Positions 1 to 5,050 of a stretch of DNA of 15,258 nucleotides are shown in pieces (positions within the stretch are counted from its first letter, which is position 1; every line of letters starts with the position of its first letter). The notes under the pieces were generated by a model. That model did not search any database. It was given only the letters and a program-made list of their open reading frames with translations, and was not told the origin of the DNA. The stretch is from an uncultured Bacteroidales bacterium. Its GTDB lineage: Bacteria > Bacteroidota > Bacteroidia > Bacteroidales > UBA932. Location of the stretch: positions 1 to 15,258 of the forward strand of contig CAMFSN010000030.1 in assembly GCA_945983015.1 (NCBI GenBank), written 5' to 3'. The position numbers and the translations under genes are program-made.

Positions 1-60
1 TCACCTGTGTCAGTCGCATCTTACTTTGTCAATATGTACTTCGTCGGATGCTTACAGCAA

Positions 61-131
61 AACCGGCTTTTTACTCACCGCAGGCATCTAATACTTGGGT
101 TCCGTGAGTAAATCGACTTTTTTGCTCACCG
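61..131. repeat. Left locus of a 51-bp palindrome-bearing repeat
   Basis: This is the right half of one core (61-80), a 21-bp linker (81-101) and a complete 30-bp core (102-131). The core has inverted arms GTGAGTAAA and a TTTxCTCAC-like partner around a T-rich centre. TTACTCACCG at 71 recurs as TTGCTCACCG at 122, giving a 51-bp period. The same core and related linkers occur at 1213-1377 in the same orientation. The complete core runs into the toxin remnant and supplies its last residues and stop codon. The linkers resemble each other, so this is not a CRISPR. Confidence 0.8.
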
Positions 132-397
132 GTGCTCTCTATGAGACCATGAACAATAGGAACCCTTTCAACTTTCTGGTAGTGACAGTTCTCATAAAGC
201 ACATCCAAAAGAATATAGGACTGACGATCCAAATCTGCATTGAATGCAACCTTATAGAAGAACTTTGAATGATCCTTTGGAACATCCTTTCCGGCCTGTC
301 TTCGTTCAATCAGCTCATAGTTGATGAATCCGCTGTTAGCATATTCTGCAAGATAATCCTCAATGTTTGTTCCCGGAGGGCACATGATGTCAATCAT
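71..397 (-). pseudogene. Truncated AbiEii-like nucleotidyltransferase toxin remnant
   Basis: The frame keeps only a middle segment of what I recognise as an AbiEii/AbiGii-type nucleotidyltransferase toxin. Seen: an IDIMCPPG segment that in the family follows the catalytic DxD-like turn, then a KFFYKV...YILLDVLYE stretch ending in a Thr-Gly-Glu. The family's N-terminal GG(T/S)xL substrate-binding motif and first helices are absent. So is the C-terminal portion that usually follows the Thr-Gly-Glu; instead the frame enters the 51-bp repeat and stops. At about 108 residues it is far below the usual 250-300. ATG at 397 overlaps the antitoxin stop by 8 bp; a TTG at 409 could also be used. I expect no toxin activity. 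The family call is from remembered conserved patterns, not a search. Confidence 0.6.
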
Positions 398-1091
398 GAG
401 GACAGTCAAATTTTAATCCTCTTCTCTTAGCATATCTTTTCAATCTGGATAGATTGATATTGTACAGTGATTCTCCAATTTCCCACATACGCTGAGCTTC
501 GCTTCCATTAAGGTATGCAAAATCTTCGTCCTTCTTTATATCAACAAGAAGTTTCTCAATAGTAGGCACATTGATGTCATTGATTTTCTCAGTCGGAGCC
601 TCAGTAACAAGTGGCTTAACGATGATTATCGGCTTCCTTAAATCGATATACTTGTATGTGATATCCTCAGAAGGATTTAACCAAACTTCATATCCTGCAT
701 CCTTTAGAGTATTGAATACAGCCTCTAAGGCACTGCGGTCCGTCTCCACATATGTCACATTGTTTTCAGACAAGTGATGCTGAAGAGGAACTAGACTCTT
801 ACCATTATAAATACAGAACGGAGCAAATGGGTATTTATTTCTAAGAATTTCATATACTTGAATTTCTCTTTCTTCAATAACGGCCTTGAAAACGGTTTTG
901 CTGCCTGATATAGTATATATACCGCGTGAGACCTTTGCTATTTCACCTTTCGATACCAATCTGGCAAGAGTAATATTGACAGTATTGCGTACAATATCCC
1001 TTCCTTGAGAAATCCAATCCCAAAGTTCATCAACAGAAAACTCCTTTCTGGAAGATGCAAAATCCAATATTAACTCCTTAACTCCCGTCAT
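390..1091 (-). CDS. AbiEi-like antitoxin / transcriptional regulator (DUF6577-like)
   Basis: A 233-residue protein that appears intact. Residues 1-62 look like a winged-helix domain: a helical block with SVDELWDWIS, a helix NTVNITLARLVSKGEI, and a wing ending VSRGIYTI. Residues 80-225 match the AbiEi-type C-terminal pattern, with VWLNP, a beta-rich PIIIVKPLVTEAP, the helix VPTIEKLLVDI and the terminal SRLKRYAKRRG. Proteins of this type neutralise an AbiEii partner and repress their own operon. I chose ATG at 1091 because the domain starts there and a -7 box lies just upstream. The stop overlaps the toxin remnant, so the operon order is the normal one. The last residues may have been altered by the deletion that removed the toxin's N-terminus. 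With the toxin broken, this would now be an orphan antitoxin. Confidence 0.7.
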   Translation of the reverse strand: MTGVKELILDFASSRKEFSVDELWDWISQGRDIVRNTVNITLARLVSKGEIAKVSRGIYTISGSKTVFKAVIEEREIQVYEILRNKYPFAPFCIYNGKSLVPLQHHLSENNVTYVETDRSALEAVFNTLKDAGYEVWLNPSEDITYKYIDLRKPIIIVKPLVTEAPTEKINDINVPTIEKLLVDIKKDEDFAYLNGSEAQRMWEIGESLYNINLSRLKRYAKRRGLKFDCPHD

Positions 1092-1110
1092 ATTCGTGTT
1101 AAATCCGATG

Positions 1111-1118
1111 CAAATATA
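1111..1118 (-). promoter_or_regulatory. -7 promoter box of the antitoxin operon
   Basis: Read on the minus strand this is TATATTTG, matching the Bacteroidota -7 consensus TAnnTTTG. It ends about 20 nt upstream of the ATG at 1091. I found no clear -33 TTTG at the usual spacing; the inverted repeat at 1129-1151 occupies that region. Confidence 0.6.
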
Positions 1119-1128
1119 GTACAAATTT

Positions 1129-1151
1129 GGCAATAAAATGTATTTATTGCC
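1129..1151. promoter_or_regulatory. Perfect 23-bp inverted repeat, likely antitoxin operator
   Basis: GGCAATAAA and TTTATTGCC are exact reverse complements separated by 5 nt. The site begins 10 bp upstream of the antitoxin's -7 box, so a bound protein would cover the -33 region and block transcription. AbiEi-type antitoxins are known to autorepress by binding inverted repeats in their promoter. The binding itself is inferred. Confidence 0.6.
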
Positions 1152-1212
1152 GATTTTGCACAAAATTATGGCGAAAACGCAATTTTTGGGCGTTTTTTTG
1201 CTCGCACTGCAG

Positions 1213-1377
1213 TTTTGCTCACCGATGGCCTTTGGAAACACTGTCCCGTGAGTGAATCGGGCTTTTTACTCACCGCAGGCCTCTGGAATGAAGGTTCCGT
1301 GAGTAAATCGCCTTTTTTACTCACCGATGGCCTCTGAAAATACTGTCCCGTGAGTGAATCGGGCTTTTTACTCACCG
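1213..1377. repeat. Right locus of the 51-bp palindrome-bearing tandem repeat
   Basis: Cores start at 1246, 1297 and 1348, exactly 51 bp apart, preceded by a decayed partial unit from 1213. Each core runs CCGTGAGT(A/G)AATCG, a T-run, then ACTCACCG. In the copy at 1297 the arms GTGAGTAAA/TTTACTCAC pair perfectly. Linkers alternate between a CAGGCCTCTGG type and an ATGGCCTxTG type. Because 51 is a multiple of three, the minus strand stays open as a 17-residue protein repeat, but nothing suggests it is translated. A more decayed unit may reach left into 1190-1212. Confidence 0.85.
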
Positions 1378-1403
1378 TTAGTTTTAGGTCGGATGGTAAG
1401 ATG

Positions 1404-1625
1404 GAAACTACCTGGATGTAAGGGAGAGAAACTAGCTGGATATGATCGGGAAGTTTCCCTGGACGAAAGAGGGGGAACCCCGCGGGGACACTTACCAGGT
1501 CCGAATAGTAAAGAAGGAAAGCCAGTTGGATGAAAGGGAGGAAAGCTGCTTGGATATGATCGGGAAACTATATGAATGTAATCGGGAAGCCCACGGGGAT
1601 ATAGGGGAATTGACTTTGCGGATGA
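1404..1625. repeat. Degenerate array, period about 22-24 bp
   Basis: A recurring block close to GAAACTAGCTGGATATGATC starts near 1404, 1428, 1450, 1475, 1517, 1541, 1564, 1586 and 1607, mostly 21-25 bp apart. The 42-bp step from 1475 to 1517 probably hides one decayed unit. The 16-mer TGGATATGATCGGGAA is exact at 1437 and 1551. The 76-codon plus-strand frame from 1442 crosses this array and is repetitive, so I do not call it a gene. Confidence 0.55.
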
Positions 1626-1827
1626 GGTCAGAACTTTCCAAGAGGAAGGAGAGGAGGATGTTCATTGGCTGATTGACAGAAGCGGAAAACTCCTGGAAGA
1701 GTATGTGAACTCTGGTCTTGGGCATTGGAAAAAGTATTGCACTCTGAAGGTTATAGAACTTGATGGTAATCCGGCGGAGTTTGGAAAAGCCTATGATGGA
1801 AGCCTTATGGTGATAGATGTGCTCTAA
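1582..1827 (+). pseudogene. Orphan reading-frame remnant of unknown family
   Basis: The frame is open from just after a TAA at 1579-1581 to a TAA at 1825-1827 but has no ATG or GTG before its last few codons. From about 1609 its translation looks protein-like rather than repetitive, with blocks such as HWLIDRSGKLLEEYVNSG, WKKYCTLKVIELDGN and GSLMVIDVL. I do not recognise the family. The left end merges into the preceding degenerate array and the stop coincides with the start of the next. It is probably the 3' remnant of a gene broken by repeat expansion or deletion. Confidence 0.4.
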
Positions 1828-2018
1828 CTCAAGCTGCTTATTGCTCGAAATATATACTTTGCACATCTCGTGAAATTCAAGAAACAAATTACTGGCAATT
1901 AAGAAATTTGAGCAGTTCGCAGAACTCAAGTAGCTAATTTCGCGAAACTCAAGAAACAAATCTCTCGAAATCAACAGCTTTACCAGACTTTCCAAACTTG
2001 AGTTTTACCATTAAGCTG
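1826..2018. repeat. Second degenerate array, period about 24 bp, AACTCAAG-type
   Basis: Units begin near 1826, 1849, 1874, 1897, 1923, 1946, 1969 and 1995 with a core close to (G)AAACTCAAG. The 13-mer TCAAGAAACAAAT is exact at 1877 and 1949, 72 bp apart, which is three 24-bp periods. It differs in sequence from the 1404-1625 array, but both units start GAAACT and end near TCG, so common origin is possible. It ends just before the TetR-gene promoter. Confidence 0.5.
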
Positions 2019-2029
2019 TCTTCTGCGTC

Positions 2030-2060
2030 TTGCGAAAGAAAAATATTATTTTTATATTTG
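2030..2060 (+). promoter_or_regulatory. Promoter of the tetR-type gene operon
   Basis: TTG at 2030-2032 (the -33 element) and TATATTTG at 2053-2060 (the -7 element, consensus TAnnTTTG) are separated by 20 bp, the spacing expected in Bacteroidota. A start site near 2067 leaves a leader of about 33 nt before the ATG at 2100. Confidence 0.65.
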
Positions 2061-2099
2061 CAACGTATGTTTTAGAACACCTGTTGTAATTTTTAGCTT

Positions 2100-2711
2100 A
2101 TGCCTAGAACAGCATTTTTTTCAAAAGAGATAATAGTAGAGAAGGCTTTGGAACTGGTAAGGTCCCAAGGCTCCGAGGCTCTTAGCGCCAGGAATCTCAG
2201 TAAGGCGCTGAATTGTTCGATATCACCTCTCTTTACTGTATTTGAGAATATGGAAGAGATTAGGACTGCAGTTAAGAAGGCCGCTTCCGATCTCTTCGAG
2301 GAATATGTCGAGGACGTGACTTCATACAATCCTGCATTCAAAGAATTCGGAATGAGGCTGGTGCGCTTTGCAAAAGAGGATCAGAACCTCTTTTATATGC
2401 TTTTTATGGAGAGGAGAACTATCGGTAACGAATGGATTCCAAAAAAGGTTCAAGAGTGTCTGGATGGCATAGAGGATTCTTTCGGGATAAGCAGCGAGCA
2501 GGCAGAGTTCCTGTTTTCTCAGATGTGGACCTATGCCTGCGGACTTGCGATTTTGAATATGAAGGCATCAAAGCCACTTACTGAAGAGGAGATCGGTTAC
2601 CGGCTTTCCGCACAGTTTTCATCTCAGATGTTTTTCCTGAAGGCCGGAGGCAATGTGATCAATGTCGCCCCGCATATCAGGGCTGCAGGCGAAGGTCTGG
2701 AAGATATTTAG
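2100..2711 (+). CDS. TetR/AcrR-family transcriptional regulator
   Basis: A 203-residue protein with the TetR layout: an N-terminal three-helix DNA-binding domain (about residues 7-58) and an all-helical ligand/dimer domain (about 60-185). The helix-turn-helix lies near residues 27-50, where EALSARNLSKALNCSISPLF is followed by TVFENMEEI in place of the usual YxxFxxKxxL. Length is normal for the family. The C-terminal domain is rich in aromatics and Met (FYMLFMERR, FLFSQMWTYACGL), suiting a hydrophobic ligand, but none can be named. The stop lies 8 bp before the next start, so the regulator probably controls or is co-transcribed with the LiaF-like membrane protein. Confidence 0.85.
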   Translation: MPRTAFFSKEIIVEKALELVRSQGSEALSARNLSKALNCSISPLFTVFENMEEIRTAVKKAASDLFEEYVEDVTSYNPAFKEFGMRLVRFAKEDQNLFYMLFMERRTIGNEWIPKKVQECLDGIEDSFGISSEQAEFLFSQMWTYACGLAILNMKASKPLTEEEIGYRLSAQFSSQMFFLKAGGNVINVAPHIRAAGEGLEDI

Positions 2712-2719
2712 ACTATAAT

Positions 2720-3427
2720 ATGAAAGCAAAAACTTTTTTTAAGGTCCTGTTTGGACTTGCCCTCGTGGCTGCCGGAGTAATTTGGCTTCTGACTACTCTC
2801 GGAGTTTTGACTCTGGATGTAAATCTCCAGGGATGGTGGGCTTTGTTTGTCATTCTGCCTTGTCTGTACCAACTTTTTATTGACAAGGACAAGCTCGGAT
2901 CCCTGCTGGGAATTGGCATAGGAGTTCTGCTGCTTCTGGCCGCAAGGGACGACGTCCAGGCAGTCAACTGGGGGAACTTCTGGAAATTGGGATTGGCCTT
3001 GATAGTGATAACTCTGGGTATTAAGCTGGTCTTCGGACGCACATTCTGTCCGAAAGGGCAGGGAAGCTGTGAGGTTCAGACTATCAATCGGGATGGGAAG
3101 AATATCCGGAGCATAGAGTTCAATTTTGGAAAGCAGCAGTTGAATTTTGATGGAGAACGTTTCGAGGGGGCAGATGTCAAGGCTGCATTTGGATATCTGC
3201 AGATGGACTTAAGAAAGGCAGACATAGAAAACGGAGCCTTTGTCAATGTGGATGCCGGTTTTGGAGGTATTCTCATAAGGGTCCCTGAGAATGTGGTAGT
3301 CAAGACTTCCGTGAGCTGTGGTTTCGGTGGAGTGTCTGATAACAGGGAGGTGAAACCCTCAGACGGGGACTGTGTTCTCTTTGTAACGGGCAAAATAGGT
3401 TTTGCCGGAGTTGAAATCAAGAATTAA
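2720..3427 (+). CDS. LiaF-like membrane protein (DUF5668-type N-terminus)
   Basis: A 235-residue protein in two parts. Residues 7-32, 38-55, 60-75 and 88-106 are hydrophobic membrane segments like the transmembrane domain shared by LiaF and phage-shock-type proteins. Residues 125-235 are a hydrophilic beta-rich repeat region (IEFNFGKQQLNF, KAAFGYLQMDL, VDAGFGGILIRVP, CGFGGV, KIGFAGVEI) resembling the LiaF C-terminal fold. LiaF in Firmicutes damps a cell-envelope-stress two-component system. No LiaR/S genes are present here, so a role in envelope sensing next to a TetR-type regulator is inference. C110 and C117 flank the link between the two domains. Confidence 0.75.
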   Translation: MKAKTFFKVLFGLALVAAGVIWLLTTLGVLTLDVNLQGWWALFVILPCLYQLFIDKDKLGSLLGIGIGVLLLLAARDDVQAVNWGNFWKLGLALIVITLGIKLVFGRTFCPKGQGSCEVQTINRDGKNIRSIEFNFGKQQLNFDGERFEGADVKAAFGYLQMDLRKADIENGAFVNVDAGFGGILIRVPENVVVKTSVSCGFGGVSDNREVKPSDGDCVLFVTGKIGFAGVEIKN

Positions 3428-3460
3428 GACTTTCAGAAGGCGGTTTAATGGGAAATTTGC

Positions 3461-3468
3461 TATATTTG
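3461..3468 (+). promoter_or_regulatory. -7 promoter box of the DUF4434 gene
   Basis: TATATTTG fits TAnnTTTG and ends 24 nt before the ATG at 3493. No good -33 TTG is seen at 19-21 bp. The 65-bp intergenic space contains no convincing terminator for the upstream operon. Confidence 0.55.
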
Positions 3469-3492
3469 TGACGGACCAATTTTATCGCTTTA

Positions 3493-4959
3493 ATGAAACT
3501 AAAACAACTGCTTCTCTCCTTGGCGCTGCTCAGCTTCAGTGCCCAGGCACAGATTAAACCTGTCACAGGAACATTCGTTAATTTTTTCTGGCAGGACGAA
3601 CGTAACAATTATATGAACCAGCGGAATGTGGATCAGACAGATCCTGAGCGCTGGGCGTGCAAGACCGCAGAATTGCACGAAATGGGTGTGGATTACCTGA
3701 TATTTATGGCGGTGGCTAATGAAGGCGCTGCCATTTATCCGTCTAAATTTATGCCTCACGCCTATCCGGAAGGTAGAAAGAGCCCTATCGATGCCATTAT
3801 GGATACGGCTGACGAGCTGGGTATGCACGTGATTGTAAGCACCGGCTGGGCGAGAAATCAGCTGGACGACTTGGCAGATCCGTATGTGATTGAAACCCAG
3901 CGTAAAATAATGGAAGAGCTCGCCGAACTCTACGGCCAGAGAGCTTCTTTCTACGGCTGGTACCTGCCTGTGGAGGGTTGCTTTATCCCTTATCTGAGCG
4001 ACCACGCGGTGCAGGGGGTGAATAAGATTGCCGCCCGTGCCCGTGAGCTCACACCTAATGCCAAGGTTCTTATCTCCCCATACGGCACTTTCGCTGCGGA
4101 GTTCGAGAATCCGAAGTTCGCCCAGAGCATCTACGACCTCGACGTGGACATCATTGCCTACCAGGACGAGATCGGCTGTGTGCGCGAGACCTTCCCTATG
4201 GCGAATATGAAGGAGCACTTCCGTCTGCTCGGCGAGATTCATAAGAAATGTGACATTGAATTCTGGGCCAATGTCGAATCCTTTACTTGGGATCGTGAAC
4301 CGAACAACTGGTACTCCACCCTGGTCCCTGCTGCTTTCGGCCGCTATCTTTCCCAGATCGTAGGAGTAAGCCAATCCGGTGTGGATCGTATCATCAGTTT
4401 CGCCATCGCCGGAATCTATGATACTCCTGGCTCCGAATATCCTTGTGGTCAGAAGATTCTTTCCACCCGTGTGCAGCAGGACTATATGGCCTGGCTTTCG
4501 GGAGATGAGCGTTGGAAACTTCTGGAAGGCATTTTCGCGGGACAGGATTTCGGAAAGCACACAGTCATATCCGGCCCGCAGGGCCTCGGAGACGGAGTCT
4601 TCGCAGTAGAGGATCCGGCGGATCCGAATTGGCATACATTCGAAGGAGGAGTGATGGAGTGCGTGATAGACCTTGGGGAAAAGCAGGAAGTGGAGAGGGT
4701 CGCAGCTCATTTTTGCGATTATTACACAGGGGCGATAGCCATTCCGCAGAACCTCGAGGTGCTGGTATCGGACAAGGGTAAGCAGTATCGTCAGGTGGCG
4801 AGCGTGTGCTATGAGGGTTGGCCTAATAAATATCTGGACTGCTGGACGGACGTGATTCTGGCCGGCGGACTTAAGGAGAAGGCCAGGTATGTGAAGGTGG
4901 TGGCCAGGCTTGCAGACTCCACTCAGCACATCCTCTGCTCTGAAGTCATAGTGGAATAG
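3493..4959 (+). CDS. Secreted DUF4434 TIM-barrel glycosidase-like protein with C-terminal discoidin-like domain
   Basis: A 488-residue protein. Residues 1-19 form a signal peptide ending AQA. Residues 22-345 fit DUF4434, a TIM-barrel family related to glycoside hydrolases: GTFVNFFWQ at the first strand, YLIFMAV, VIVSTGW, GWYLPVE (E161), VLISPYG, DIIAYQDEIG (D225, E226) and FWANVESF (E262). Carboxylates at strand ends are plausible catalytic residues by analogy, but the substrate is unknown. Residues 350-488 are beta-rich (VMECVIDLGEKQEVERVAAHF, LEVLVSDKGKQYRQVAS, KARYVKVVARL), the F5/8 type C (discoidin) pattern usual for glycan binding. It has its own promoter and a different apparent theme from the downstream operon. 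Hydrolase activity is not demonstrated. Confidence 0.8.
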   Translation: MKLKQLLLSLALLSFSAQAQIKPVTGTFVNFFWQDERNNYMNQRNVDQTDPERWACKTAELHEMGVDYLIFMAVANEGAAIYPSKFMPHAYPEGRKSPIDAIMDTADELGMHVIVSTGWARNQLDDLADPYVIETQRKIMEELAELYGQRASFYGWYLPVEGCFIPYLSDHAVQGVNKIAARARELTPNAKVLISPYGTFAAEFENPKFAQSIYDLDVDIIAYQDEIGCVRETFPMANMKEHFRLLGEIHKKCDIEFWANVESFTWDREPNNWYSTLVPAAFGRYLSQIVGVSQSGVDRIISFAIAGIYDTPGSEYPCGQKILSTRVQQDYMAWLSGDERWKLLEGIFAGQDFGKHTVISGPQGLGDGVFAVEDPADPNWHTFEGGVMECVIDLGEKQEVERVAAHFCDYYTGAIAIPQNLEVLVSDKGKQYRQVASVCYEGWPNKYLDCWTDVILAGGLKEKARYVKVVARLADSTQHILCSEVIVE

Positions 4960-5005
4960 TGAGGAGGTTTTTCAAAGCTTTTTAGGGAAAACCGTTAAAT
5001 ATTGC

Positions 5006-5013
5006 TATCTTTG
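5006..5013 (+). promoter_or_regulatory. -7 promoter box of the six-gene nuclease/TonB operon
   Basis: TATCTTTG fits TAnnTTTG and lies 37 nt before the ATG at 5051. No similar box is seen in the short gaps between the six downstream genes, so this is the only candidate promoter for them that I recognise. The -33 element is unclear. Confidence 0.6.
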
Positions 5014-5050
5014 GGGAGATTTCGTAAACACTTAATTTTTTTAACATAAA

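Noticed and set aside
1..60. Possible further unit of the left repeat
   Set aside because: Short similarities such as TCGCATCTTAC versus TCGGATGCTTAC are too weak to call; I see no feature in this stretch.
1174..1199. AAAACGC/GCGTTTT hairpin followed by T residues, terminator-like on the plus strand
   Set aside because: The stem has only three G-C pairs and a 9-nt loop, and no plus-strand gene lies upstream. It may be a chance feature or part of a decayed repeat unit.
1166..1375. Minus-strand open frame encoding a 17-residue protein repeat
   Set aside because: It exists because the 51-bp repeat is a multiple of three. It would need a GTG start, has no promoter, and lies entirely in repeat DNA.
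1213..1377. CRISPR-like array of palindromic 30-bp cores and 21-bp linkers
   Set aside because: The linkers resemble one another (two alternating types) and are too short for spacers, and no cas genes are present. It is a tandem repeat.
1442..1672. 76-codon plus-strand open frame
   Set aside because: It crosses the degenerate array, its sequence is repetitive and charged, and it runs out of frame with the more protein-like segment that follows.
1492..1995. 167-codon minus-strand open frame
   Set aside because: Its apparent protein repeats (FLEFREI, FLEFHEM) are translations of the AACTCAAG array; no domain or promoter is visible.
3499..4929. Long antisense open frame opposite the DUF4434 gene (also 8246-9199, 7036-7782 and 13879-15045)
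   Set aside because: The sense frames have signal peptides and clear motifs. The antisense frames are shadows that lack any domain or promoter.
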